Positions 6,101 through 14,006 of a stretch of 14,702 nt of DNA are shown piece after piece (positions within the stretch are counted from its first letter, which is position 1; each line of letters begins with the position of its first letter). The notes beneath the pieces were generated by a model, which had not been told where the DNA came from, did not search any database, and saw only the letters and a list, made by a program, of their open reading frames with translations. The stretch is taken from positions 1 to 14,702 of the forward strand of contig JBJOPY010000279.1 of assembly GCA_046050405.1 (NCBI GenBank). Direction: 5' to 3'. The translations under genes were made by a program, and so were the position numbers. The stretch is from JADKCL01 sp046050405. Its GTDB lineage: Bacteria > Bacteroidota > Bacteroidia > J057 > JADKCL01.

Positions 6101-8212
6101 ATGAATATGAACAGCGAGCACTTAGGCGGCATCACCCATCATCACCCGGCCATTTTCATTGCCGGGGCGATTCCGGTGGCGTTGCTGCTGGGCTTTGTGG
6201 TCTTGGCGGCATGGGGAAGGAGGATGAGGTGTGGCGGCGGTGTCGCAGCGACGCTCCTGAGCGCAGGGGCTTTTGCAGGGGCGGTTTCGGTGGTTGTCAT
6301 CCTCCAGCGGAATCACGGGGGAGGCACTGCCCCTGCATTGTGGTTTGACTGGCTGCAGCTCGGAGGAAAATCCATCGCGATGGGAATTGCGCTGGGCACG
6401 CATTCCCCACCCATGCTCCTGCTCATCACCTTCATCACCACCTTGGTCCATGTTTTCTCCTTGGCCTACATGGAGCGGGACCCGATGCGTCATCGATACT
6501 GGGCGTACCTGGCACTGTTCTCGGCGGCAATGTGCGGACTGGTTCTGGCAGACGATCTCCTGCTCATGTTTGTTTGCTGGGAATTGGTGGGGCTGGCTTC
6601 TTGGTTGTTGATCGGCTTCTGGTTCAGGGAGGAGGTTGCTGCCATGGCGAGCCAGAAAGCCTTCATCGTCAACCGCATTGCCGATGCAGGATTCGTCATG
6701 GCCTTGATGATGGTCTGGGCGAAGCATGGGCATTTCCAGATTCCATCGGGCCTTGAATCCATCGTCCAGAACCCTCGCTTTGACCTCTGGATCGGCCTAG
6801 GGTTGCTGGTCGGGGCGATGGGCAAGTCCGCGCAGTTCCCCTTCCAAACCTGGCTGCCCGATGCCATGGCGGGGCCGATGCCAGTTTCAAGCCTGATCCA
6901 TGCTGCGACGATGGTAGCGGCAGGGGTGTACCTCCTGGTGCGAACGGCACCGTTTTTTCCGGAAGGGCTGCGCGTGGCGATGGCAATGGTGGGCGCATTC
7001 ACGGCCTTGATGGCGGCGCTCTCGGCACTGGCGCAGACGGACATCAAGCGGGTGCTGGCCTACTCCACGGTCTCGCAGCTGGGGCTGATGATCCTTGCTG
7101 TCGGCGCAGGAAGGCCTTCGGCGGCATTTGCCCACCTCTGGGCACATGCCTTTTTCAAGTGCGGCCTCTTCCTTGCCGCTGGCGCGGTGATTCACCGCCT
7201 TCATGCGGCGCAGGAGGGTCAGGGCACCCACTTCGACGCACAGGACATGCGACGCATGGGGGGATTGCGCCGGAAGATGCCTGTGGTGTTTGTCACATGG
7301 CTGTTTTTCGCGGCATCCCTCGCAGGCTTGCCGTTCTTTTCGGGGTTCCTTTCCAAGGATGCCATCCTGCACCATGCGATCCTCTTCGCACAGCGGGGGC
7401 CGGCATGGTATCATGCTGTGCCGGTCGCGGCACTCGTCACGAGCATGCTCACGGCATTCTACATTGCCCGTCAGGGGATGCTGGTGTTTTTGGGGACCAA
7501 TCGGGCCGACGGTGCCGGCGCGGCGGCGAAATTTTCCGATTCCATTTCGAAGCCCGGGTTGCGCATGGTCCTCCCGCTTTGCCTGTTGGCCTTGGGATCC
7601 ACCTGGCTGGTATTCCTCCTGCCGCTCTCCTTCCATGCTGCTTTTGATAGGGGCATCGCCGAGCCACCCGGCATTTTCCCACTTGTGCCCATGTCGCTTT
7701 CGGTGCTGGCCATCGGCTTGGCCTTCGTCCTCCACCGCCGGGATTTGCTTGCATTCCGCCCACATGGCTTGTTGCATGAACTCAGCTTCCGGCACTTCTT
7801 CATCGATGATGTCTTGAGATGGCTGGCGGCCAATGTGATCGGGAGGCTGAGCGATTTCCTCGGACTGTGGGACAAGCACGTGGTGGATGGTGCGGTGCGG
7901 CGTATGGCGGGCATGATCCTGCGAAATGAGGGGGTGCGTGCCACTGAACCCTTGGGGGTTGCGCAGGCTCCCCCGGGGGATGGGCCACCGGAGCGGCCCC
8001 TGCCGCCTACCGGTAGGCTCAGCCTGTCCTCCGCATCCGCTTGGCTGGACCAGCGGCTCATCGACCGGATGGTGAATGGCTTCGCGGCGGGGATCATGCG
8101 CATGGGAAAGCGCGTCGGCGCATTGCAAACTGGAAAGCTGCAACGCTACATTCTTTACACCATGGCCGGCTTGCTGCTGCTCTTGGCAATGATTGTTATT
8201 TTTGCCCGCTAG
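6101..8212 (+). CDS. nuoL: NADH-quinone oxidoreductase subunit L
   Basis: NuoL is the distal antiporter-like proton-pumping subunit of complex I with a long lateral helix. I place the start at the ATG 6101 (703 residues); a second ATG at 6107 and GTGs at 6089/6092 are possible. Key pump residues are present, numbered from 6101: E161 in CWELVGLASWLL, K242 in GAMGKSAQFPFQTWLPDAM, H349 and K353 in HAFFK, and K419 in SGFLSKDAI. The N terminus is a short hydrophilic stretch with THHHP before the first helix. The C-terminal part has two related segments, WDKHVVDGAVRRMAGMI (590-606) and WLDQRLIDRMVNGFAAGI (648-665), joined by a Pro-rich linker, then the conserved LQTGKLQRYILY and the final helix. 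nuoM starts 2 nt after the stop. Confidence 0.96.
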   Translation: MNMNSEHLGGITHHHPAIFIAGAIPVALLLGFVVLAAWGRRMRCGGGVAATLLSAGAFAGAVSVVVILQRNHGGGTAPALWFDWLQLGGKSIAMGIALGTHSPPMLLLITFITTLVHVFSLAYMERDPMRHRYWAYLALFSAAMCGLVLADDLLLMFVCWELVGLASWLLIGFWFREEVAAMASQKAFIVNRIADAGFVMALMMVWAKHGHFQIPSGLESIVQNPRFDLWIGLGLLVGAMGKSAQFPFQTWLPDAMAGPMPVSSLIHAATMVAAGVYLLVRTAPFFPEGLRVAMAMVGAFTALMAALSALAQTDIKRVLAYSTVSQLGLMILAVGAGRPSAAFAHLWAHAFFKCGLFLAAGAVIHRLHAAQEGQGTHFDAQDMRRMGGLRRKMPVVFVTWLFFAASLAGLPFFSGFLSKDAILHHAILFAQRGPAWYHAVPVAALVTSMLTAFYIARQGMLVFLGTNRADGAGAAAKFSDSISKPGLRMVLPLCLLALGSTWLVFLLPLSFHAAFDRGIAEPPGIFPLVPMSLSVLAIGLAFVLHRRDLLAFRPHGLLHELSFRHFFIDDVLRWLAANVIGRLSDFLGLWDKHVVDGAVRRMAGMILRNEGVRATEPLGVAQAPPGDGPPERPLPPTGRLSLSSASAWLDQRLIDRMVNGFAAGIMRMGKRVGALQTGKLQRYILYTMAGLLLLLAMIVIFAR

Positions 8213-8214
8213 AG

Positions 8215-9825
8215 ATGGGATCGCTGACCATATTGCTCGTGCTGCCGCTGGTTTCACTTCTGGCGGTTCTCCTTGTGCCGGATGAGAGGAAGGGCCTGAT
8301 GCGGCGATTGGTTCTTCTGACGACCCTGCTGCAGCTGGGCTGGCTTCTAGGGAGCATCCTTCCCGAGTTTCGATCCAGTCAGGCGGCATTCATGGATTTT
8401 CGCCTCGTGGAGCGGTGGCAATGGATTCGCCTCGACCTCGGCCACAGCGGCCTGCTCAATATTGAGTACCACCTTGCCATGGACGGCATCAGCCTGGTGC
8501 TGGTCCTGCTCGCCTTGCTGGTCCTGCCGGTCGTGGCCTACAAGTCGTTTGAAGTGGAGAAGCGGGCAAAGGCCTATTGGTCACTGTTTCTCCTGCTGAA
8601 CCTGAGCATGATCGGCTGTTTCCTGGCCTTGGATTTTTTCCTGTTCTACCTCTTCTATGAATTCATGCTGCTGCCGATGTTTTTCCTGATCGGGATGTGG
8701 GGCGGTGCCCGGCGGGAGTATGCGGCGATCAAGTTCTTCCTGTACACCCTGTTCGGTTCGGTGTTCATGCTGCTGATCATGGTCGGCCTTGCGTTCAGCT
8801 TTAGGGATCCGGGATTGACGGCAGCACTGGGGCGGCCGGTGTACACTTTCAACATGCTGCACATGATGCCCGATGTGTCGGGATCCTTCCCGAACATGGT
8901 TCCGGGCAGTGTCTTCTCACATGGCACGGCTCTGCTGGGAATGGACGCACGGACCCTGGCATTCTTCATCCTCTTGATCGGGTTTGCGATCAAGGTGCCT
9001 TCCGTGCCGCTTCACACCTGGCTGCCGGACGCACACGTGGAGGCGAGCACGCCGATTTCGGTGGTTCTGGCCGCCGTCCTTTTGAAGGTCGGCGGCTATG
9101 GAATCCTCCGGATTTGCTATGGGATCTTCCCCGAGGCGGGGGTGAGCCATTCGATGTTCGTGGCCATCCTGGGGATGGTATCGATCCTGTACGGCGGGCT
9201 GGTGGCCATGTCGCAGAAGGACTTGAAGGCGATGATCGCGTATTCTTCCATCTCCCACATGGGATTTGTTCTCCTGGGAATCGCATGCCTGGATGCCGCA
9301 GGGATGAACGGTGCCGTCCTGCAGATGTTCAACCACGGTGTCGTTTCTGCGGCCTTGTTCCTGATCGCAGGGGTGGTGAGCGACCGGGTGCATGACCGGA
9401 GGATCGCAAATTTCACCGGACTATGGTCGAGGATGCCACGTTACGCAGTCTTCGTGCTCATTGCATTCTTTGCCTCCATGGGATTGCCCGGATTGAACAG
9501 CTTCGTTTCCGAGATGCTGGTCCTCATGGGCAGCTTCAAGGCGACCTCTGGGGCAATGCCGGCCTGGATCCCGCTGGTCTCCGTGCTGGGGATCGTGTTC
9601 TCCGCAGTGTACTTCCTGCGGACGTTCCGGCAAATGTTTTTCGGAGAATTCAGCTATTTGGGCACCGGTGACGGAGATGCCCTGACCGATCTTAAATCCA
9701 GTGAGACCGTGCTCTTCGTGCCATTGGCTGTCCTGATGCTGCTGCTCGGGATCTTCCCCGGGCTGGTACTGAGCCTGGTCGAGACGGCTGCTTCGGGCTA
9801 TGCGCAACTCCTCGGCAATTTCTAG
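8215..9825 (+). CDS. nuoM: NADH-quinone oxidoreductase subunit M
   Basis: NuoM is the middle antiporter-like proton pump of complex I. The start at 8215, 2 nt after the nuoL stop, gives 536 residues and a normal hydrophobic first helix; the frame is open further upstream but would overlap nuoL. Key residues are in place: E149 in FYEFMLLPMFFLIG, K260 in GFAIKVPSVPLHTWLPDAH, K291 in LLKVGGYG, H348 in ISHMGFVLLG, H374 in FNHGVVSAALF, and E433 in FVSEMLVLMG, which takes the place of the lysine in the other two pumps. A loop of about 45 residues (200-245) between helices contains PVYTFNML. The small ORF in the next gap begins 1 nt after the stop. Confidence 0.97.
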   Translation: MGSLTILLVLPLVSLLAVLLVPDERKGLMRRLVLLTTLLQLGWLLGSILPEFRSSQAAFMDFRLVERWQWIRLDLGHSGLLNIEYHLAMDGISLVLVLLALLVLPVVAYKSFEVEKRAKAYWSLFLLLNLSMIGCFLALDFFLFYLFYEFMLLPMFFLIGMWGGARREYAAIKFFLYTLFGSVFMLLIMVGLAFSFRDPGLTAALGRPVYTFNMLHMMPDVSGSFPNMVPGSVFSHGTALLGMDARTLAFFILLIGFAIKVPSVPLHTWLPDAHVEASTPISVVLAAVLLKVGGYGILRICYGIFPEAGVSHSMFVAILGMVSILYGGLVAMSQKDLKAMIAYSSISHMGFVLLGIACLDAAGMNGAVLQMFNHGVVSAALFLIAGVVSDRVHDRRIANFTGLWSRMPRYAVFVLIAFFASMGLPGLNSFVSEMLVLMGSFKATSGAMPAWIPLVSVLGIVFSAVYFLRTFRQMFFGEFSYLGTGDGDALTDLKSSETVLFVPLAVLMLLLGIFPGLVLSLVETAASGYAQLLGNF

Positions 9826-9826
9826 G

Positions 9827-10051
9827 ATGAAAATGAGGCATCGTTGTGCAGACCTGTCCGTGTCAGAATCCTTTCCCGCCGGGGTGCCCGGCCGCTTCAA
9901 GGCTTGGAATGGGGTGGGGCTTCTCCCCGTCCTGACAAGTTTCGCCCTGTCTTGGCTCACTGCGTGGCCAGCCGACCCCATGGGGATTTCAGCAGGTCCA
10001 TCCTTTCCTGGAACGGGGAGATCCCCTGGCATATCTGTAATCAAGCATTAG
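9827..10051 (+). CDS. Possible small ORF filling the nuoM-nuoN gap (unproven)
   Basis: A 74-codon frame starts at an ATG 1 nt after the nuoM stop and ends with a TAG directly touching the nuoN ATG, so it fills the 226-nt gap exactly. The predicted peptide has a basic start (MKMRHR), one hydrophobic stretch at about residues 28-47 (AWNGVGLLPVLTSFALSWLTAW region) that could be a membrane helix, and a Gly/Pro/Ser-rich end. Against it: there is no good Shine-Dalgarno site, I recognise no family, and G/C at third codon positions looks only moderate. It might be a real accessory peptide of complex I, a leader that couples nuoN translation, or chance. Confidence 0.3.
   Translation: MKMRHRCADLSVSESFPAGVPGRFKAWNGVGLLPVLTSFALSWLTAWPADPMGISAGPSFPGTGRSPGISVIKH
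9878..9892 (+). repeat. GC-rich hairpin in the nuoM-nuoN gap
   Basis: GCCGGG and CCCGGC form a perfect 6-bp stem around a 3-nt GTG loop. No T-run follows. It lies in the second of the only two sizeable gaps inside the nuo block; the first gap also holds a GC-rich hairpin. Confidence 0.4.
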
Positions 10052-11593
10052 ATGGGAGAGCCTGCCCTATACCTCGGAGATCGGCTTGCGCTGCTGGGCA
10101 GCAGTGTGGGCGGCATTTTCCCCGAGCTGATTTTGATCGCCGGATTTGCGGCCGCCATCGTCCTGGAAATCACTGTCGGCAAGCGAAACCGTGCAGCCTT
10201 GCCCCTAGCGGCTGCGGGGACATTGATCTTGTTTTTGGCGGGTGCGGTATTGTTCTGGCCGGAGGAGACCCCCGGAGATCGAAACTTCCTGGGGATGATC
10301 ATTCCAGATCGATTCGCAGCCTACATGAAAGTGCTGATCGGGATCTGCAGCCTGGCGGCAGTGGTCTCAGCGCAACAGAGTGCCAGATTGCGTGCCGAGT
10401 CGCAAGGAACGGGGGAGTATTACATCGTATTGCTGGGAATGACCGTGGGAATGGCTTTCCTGACGATGGCGCAGAACCTGCTAATGATCTACCTCGCCCT
10501 GGAAATGGTTTCATTGCCTGCCTATGCGCTGGCGGCCTACTCCCGCATGCGCGACAAGGGCACCGAGGCGGCACTGAAGTACGTGCTCTATGGCTGCTTC
10601 GCCTCGGGGGCCATGCTCTATGGCATCTCATGGCTGTATGGATTCACGGGCACCCTGGATCCCCATTCGGCAGGCTTTGGGCAAGGCTTGGATGCCGTGG
10701 GGATTTGGCCCGTGACGATGATGCTGGCACTTGTCATGGGAGGCTTTGCATTCAAGGTGGGTGCCATGCCGTTCCATTTCTGGATGCCCGATGTGATGGA
10801 AGGTGCGCCCCACCCTGTCGCATCCCTGTTTGCCGTTGCACCGAAGGTGGCAGGGTTTGCAGCGATGGTTCGTTTTCTGGCCAACCTCCGGCATGGCTGC
10901 GAGGTGGGCGACGTTTCGAGCGGCATTCTGGAAAACCTCTCCTGGATCATCGCGATCATCGCGATCGGGAGCATGCTCCTGGGCAATCTCACCGCACTGC
11001 GGCAAGACAATTTTCGACGGATGCTCGCCTACAGTTCGATTGCACAAGCTGGCTACATCATGGCCGGCGCGGTCTTCCACCATGGTTCCGGCTATGCCGT
11101 CGTGATGTTCTACCTGACGATCTACCTGTTCATGAACATGACGGCCTTTCTGCTGGCGGGTTGGCTGGAGGAAAAAGCCGGCATCCGCTCCCTCCAGCAA
11201 ATGAAAGGATTGTCAGGTTCGATGCCGCTCATGGCCTTCATCACAGCGCTGTCCATGATCTCCTTGACAGGCCTGCCGCCTACGGCAGGCTTCATCGCCA
11301 AGCTCAGGCTGTTTTTAGCGGGTTGGGCTGAATACGGGGCTACAGGTGATGGGCTGGTCGTGGCCCTGTTGGTGGCCGTCTTGCTGAATACGGTCGTTTC
11401 ATTGTTCTATTATCTGAGGGTGGCGAGCACGATGGTCTTTGGCAGCCCTGTCATCCCAACTTGGCCTCCGTTCCGTGGTTGGATCCCGGTGCTGCTGCTG
11501 GTCTTCAGTGCACCGCTGCTCTGGTTCGGGATTTTTTCCTTCGATCGGCTGATCAATTTCTTGCAGCACCTCTCACCATTTGTCGATCGGTAA
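10052..11593 (+). CDS. nuoN: NADH-quinone oxidoreductase subunit N
   Basis: NuoN is the antiporter-like proton pump closest to NuoJ/K in complex I and usually the last gene of the operon, as here. The 513-residue product has E151 in LALEMVSLPAYALAAY, K176 in AALKYVLYG, K235 in GFAFKVGAMPFHFWMPDVM, K265 in VAPKVAGFA, the LAYSSIAQAGYIMAG segment (325-339), and K417 in TGLPPTAGFIAKLRLF. The start ATG directly follows the TAG of the 74-codon ORF, and no Shine-Dalgarno site is visible, so translation may depend on coupling. The TAA stop lies inside a 12-bp palindrome. No other nuo gene follows. Confidence 0.97.
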   Translation: MGEPALYLGDRLALLGSSVGGIFPELILIAGFAAAIVLEITVGKRNRAALPLAAAGTLILFLAGAVLFWPEETPGDRNFLGMIIPDRFAAYMKVLIGICSLAAVVSAQQSARLRAESQGTGEYYIVLLGMTVGMAFLTMAQNLLMIYLALEMVSLPAYALAAYSRMRDKGTEAALKYVLYGCFASGAMLYGISWLYGFTGTLDPHSAGFGQGLDAVGIWPVTMMLALVMGGFAFKVGAMPFHFWMPDVMEGAPHPVASLFAVAPKVAGFAAMVRFLANLRHGCEVGDVSSGILENLSWIIAIIAIGSMLLGNLTALRQDNFRRMLAYSSIAQAGYIMAGAVFHHGSGYAVVMFYLTIYLFMNMTAFLLAGWLEEKAGIRSLQQMKGLSGSMPLMAFITALSMISLTGLPPTAGFIAKLRLFLAGWAEYGATGDGLVVALLVAVLLNTVVSLFYYLRVASTMVFGSPVIPTWPPFRGWIPVLLLVFSAPLLWFGIFSFDRLINFLQHLSPFVDR

Positions 11594-11599
11594 TTACCG
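11588..11599. repeat. 12-bp perfect palindrome over the nuoN stop
   Basis: CGGTAATTACCG is an exact palindrome whose centre is next to the TAA stop (11591-11593). It is too compact for a good RNA hairpin, so a role as terminator is doubtful. Listed because a similar arrangement occurs at 1815-1832. Confidence 0.35.
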
Positions 11600-11988
11600 T
11601 GGCTTCAGATTGGTAGTGTTGCACCGTTGCCCGCATTCATCCATAGGCCAGTGCCACGCAACGGGCAGTATACGACGGATGCAGCCGGTGGGAACTGGCT
11701 CCGCAAGATCGCAAAGCCGGGGGTGGATCGGAAAATGGCAATGACAACGGAGGCCGGCAACCCGCATTGAGTCTGCCAGAAATACATCGACGAATCTTGA
11801 GGGGGGAGTGGGGTCCAGGATGACCAGCCCACGCCCTGCGGAGACGGCCATTTGCACCCAAAAAGGGATCGGAATGGATCCCCTCTTCCAGGCAGGCATC
11901 CCTTGAAACCAGGAATCCGGGGAACTGAAAATCGCGGGCGGCAGCGGCTCGATAATCCCAATGGCGAGGATTCACTAATTTTACCCAC
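11594..11988. other. 395-nt intergenic region after nuoN
   Basis: I find no convincing gene on either strand. A short hairpin, GGGATC (11865-11870), 6-nt loop, GATCCC (11877-11882), is followed by a pyrimidine stretch and might be a weak terminator. TAATTTTA at 11978-11985 resembles a Bacteroidota -7 element but sits only a few bases before the next start codon, so a promoter there would make an almost leaderless message. The acyltransferase promoter should lie in this region. Confidence 0.45.
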
Positions 11989-12648
11989 ATGAAAAAACTG
12001 GTGATCGTCGGCGGCGGCGGATTTGCGCGCGAGGTACTGTGGTTGATCGAGGAAATCAACAAAGCTGCGCCGGATGGAACGTTGACCTATGAGGTGCTGG
12101 GGTTCATTTCCAGGGATTCCGAGGTTCTTGTGCAAGGTGTTCCCGTATTAGGGAATGACAAATGGGCATTTGCGAACCTGGAGAGGAATGTGCGATTTGT
12201 CCTTGCCATCGGAGACTCGGCACTCCGGGCCCAGCTTGCACTGGCCTACCAGAAAAATGGATTCCATCCCCTTCGGCTCATACACCCGTCAGTGGTCATG
12301 AGCGATGAGGTGGAAATGGGCGGCGGCACGATCGTCTGTGCCGGATCCGTGCTGACGGTCAACATCCAGATCGGAATGTTTTGCATTGTGAACCTGAATG
12401 CCACGATTGGCCATGACTGCCGAATCGGAGATTTTGTGACCTTGAATCCTGGGGTACACCTGAGCGGAGGTTCCGACATTGGCGACATGAGCACCTTGGG
12501 GACCGGTGCAATCGTGCTGCCGGGGATGAAGGTGGGCGACCGGTCCATCTTGGGAGCGGGGGCCGTGGTCACTGAAAACCTGCCAGGGGGAGCCACATAT
12601 ATCGGTGTACCAGCGAAGGAAACCCCGGCCCACCATGTCCCGAGCTGA
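11989..12648 (+). CDS. NeuD/PglD-family sugar O-acyltransferase
   Basis: A 219-residue cytoplasmic acyltransferase of the NeuD/PglD type, which transfers an acetyl (or other acyl) group from acyl-CoA to a sugar or sugar nucleotide. The N-terminal Rossmann-like domain has KLVIVGGGGFAREV (3-16). From about residue 98 a left-handed beta-helix of hexapeptide repeats runs to the end (HPSVVMSDEVEMGGGTIV, IGHDCRIGDFV, GDMSTLGTGAIVLPGM, VGDRSILGAGAVV). The likely catalytic histidine is H142 in IGHDC. No Shine-Dalgarno site precedes the ATG. No glycan, sialic acid or polysaccharide gene is next to it, so the substrate cannot be told; the beta-barrel gene follows after 70 nt on the same strand but has no evident link. 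Confidence 0.9.
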   Translation: MKKLVIVGGGGFAREVLWLIEEINKAAPDGTLTYEVLGFISRDSEVLVQGVPVLGNDKWAFANLERNVRFVLAIGDSALRAQLALAYQKNGFHPLRLIHPSVVMSDEVEMGGGTIVCAGSVLTVNIQIGMFCIVNLNATIGHDCRIGDFVTLNPGVHLSGGSDIGDMSTLGTGAIVLPGMKVGDRSILGAGAVVTENLPGGATYIGVPAKETPAHHVPS

Positions 12649-12689
12649 GTTCGTCCATGCTTAATCGGTGTTCGATCCTGAAAAAGACT

Positions 12690-12697
12690 TATATTGG
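12690..12697 (+). promoter_or_regulatory. Possible Bacteroidota-type -7 element
   Basis: TATATTGG matches the Bacteroidota -7 consensus TAnnTTTG at five of six fixed positions and would give a leader of about 20 nt before the ATG at 12719. No clear TTTG -33 element is at the expected distance, so this is only a candidate. Confidence 0.25.
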
Positions 12698-12718
12698 CAT
12701 GTATTTCGCAAAATCCAT

Positions 12719-13666
12719 ATGAAGAAAGGACTTTTGATCGTCGCAGGGTATCTGCTGGGAGTCGGGTTCTCCCCCCTGTCTGCGCAGCTCCACATCGGGC
12801 CTGCGATCCAAGGGGGGATGACCTACTCCAAGAACATCATCATCCCCGACACCAGCCAGTACCATATTGGCAACTTACCGGGTCTTTTTGGTGCTATGGG
12901 CTTGGATTTCGCGTACCTGCTTGATAAAAACGTTCGGATCCAGGCAGGGATCCAAGGACAGTATCGCGCCTTCAATCTGAAGGCGCCAGATGGTGCCACG
13001 AACCTTTCATTCACAAATATCAAGAAGTCGGCCATCCTGGTGAGCGTCCCATTGACGATCAACTACCGCTTCCCCTTGGGAAGCAGCAATACCAGGTTTT
13101 TCAATGTCATTGCCGGCCATGCCCTGGACTATAACTTCGCAGACAGCACGGTGGTCAAGAATCCAGGCACGAAAATTGACTCAGGAGGAGCCTTTGTCCA
13201 CCATTTCTACGAAATCCCGAAATACAAATTCCCTGTCTCCACGGTACTGCTTGGGGTGGGAATGGACATGGTCACCGGAAATGGCAACCTGCTCAATCTC
13301 TCCCTCGTCTGGGGGATCAGCACGAGAACCCTGTTCAGGGGTTCCGTACAGGAGTGGGAAGTGATCCACCAGGATTACGATCCTGCCACAGCGACCGCGG
13401 ATCCCGAGGAGTTTCCTGACCATTACTACGAATGGGCACTGCGGGGCAGCAACATTTCCGTGCGTGCAGCCTATTACTTCAATCTTAAAGCTGCTAAGGA
13501 AAGGAAGGAAAGCAAGCTTGAAGATGAGGGGGAAAAGGACAACGTCAGCGAAAAGCCCAGAAACAAGGAGAAGGACGACAAAGGCGAAAAACGAGACATA
13601 GATCCAAAGCCCGCGAAGGAAAAGAAACCAGTGCGGGACAAGGAGGCAGAGGAAGAAGAGGAATGA
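12719..13666 (+). CDS. Outer-membrane beta-barrel protein with charged C-terminal tail
   Basis: A 315-residue exported protein. I chose the ATG at 12719 because it gives a clear Sec signal peptide: MKKG, a hydrophobic core (5-19) and SAQ with cleavage around residue 22-23, as is common in Bacteroidota; an in-frame GTG at 12668 would add 17 residues before it. Residues 24-257 have alternating polar/hydrophobic strands with aromatic ends (GLDFAYLLDKNVRIQAGIQG, LLNLSLVWGI, NISVRAAYYFNLK), fitting the PorT-like/OMP_b-brl families of small barrels. After the last strand come about 58 residues almost entirely of Lys, Glu, Asp, Arg and Pro, ending in five Glu. The tail would lie in the periplasm. 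Function is unknown. No Shine-Dalgarno site is seen. Confidence 0.88.
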   Translation: MKKGLLIVAGYLLGVGFSPLSAQLHIGPAIQGGMTYSKNIIIPDTSQYHIGNLPGLFGAMGLDFAYLLDKNVRIQAGIQGQYRAFNLKAPDGATNLSFTNIKKSAILVSVPLTINYRFPLGSSNTRFFNVIAGHALDYNFADSTVVKNPGTKIDSGGAFVHHFYEIPKYKFPVSTVLLGVGMDMVTGNGNLLNLSLVWGISTRTLFRGSVQEWEVIHQDYDPATATADPEEFPDHYYEWALRGSNISVRAAYYFNLKAAKERKESKLEDEGEKDNVSEKPRNKEKDDKGEKRDIDPKPAKEKKPVRDKEAEEEEE

Positions 13667-13673
13667 ACGTCTC

Positions 13674-13704
13674 CCATGGCATGGTGGCATACATCCTGCC
13701 ATGG
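13674..13704 (+). terminator. Inverted repeat just after the beta-barrel gene
   Basis: A perfect 8-bp stem (CCATGGCA / TGCCATGG) with a 15-nt loop starts 8 nt after the TGA. There is no T-run, so termination is a guess from its position. Confidence 0.35.
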
Positions 13705-13973
13705 CCTCCCAAGGGTGATGGGAATCAAGCCCTTCCTCCTGCGCCAGACTCAATTCGTTCGGCTCGCCTTACCCGAAGCAAGCATACCTGGGAAAAGCCC
13801 CAGGCAGTGATCCCCGAGAAAGGCTACAACCCGGACGCGATACCGGCGTATGGCGATCACGTTGGATCAAGTCTAAAAGTCCCGCGAGGAAGCGATTCCA
13901 TTCGGAGGGTGCACGTGAAAAAAGGGTCAGGTCGGGAATCGACAGAGCCGCCTGCCAAAGCCGTAAAATGATA

Positions 13974-14006
13974 GCGAAGTGAACCCATTGTCTGGATCCA
14001 CTTCGC
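13974..14006. terminator. Inverted repeat downstream of the BI-1 gene, possible bidirectional terminator
   Basis: GCGAAGTG (13974-13981) and CACTTCGC (13999-14006) form a perfect 8-bp stem with a 17-nt loop. It lies 31 nt beyond the stop of the minus-strand BI-1 gene. Leftward it is followed by TATCATTTTA and rightward by GCATATTTT, so modest T-rich tails exist in both directions, as fits a shared terminator between converging genes. Confidence 0.5.

Noticed and set aside
8041..8214. Upstream start that would lengthen nuoM to 594 residues
   Set aside because: It would overlap the conserved 3' end of nuoL by more than 170 nt; the ATG at 8215 gives the normal NuoM N terminus.
6887..8389. 500-codon open frame on the minus strand
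   Set aside because: It lies opposite nuoL, which is unmistakable; the frame is rich in His, Arg, Gln and Pro as expected for an antisense shadow of a GC-rich gene.
11271..11290. Perfect 8-bp hairpin GCCTGCCGCCTACGGCAGGC inside nuoN
   Set aside because: It encodes the conserved GLPPTAG motif of the antiporter-like subunits, so the symmetry is explained by coding and codon choice.
9844..11331. 495-codon plus-strand frame overlapping nuoN
   Set aside because: Runs in another frame through nuoN, with Arg/Cys/His-rich composition; a shadow.
13663..13971. 102-codon ORF starting in an ATGA overlap with the beta-barrel gene
   Set aside because: The product shows no family, no membrane helix and no signal, and the region is better explained as an intergenic stretch with hairpins.
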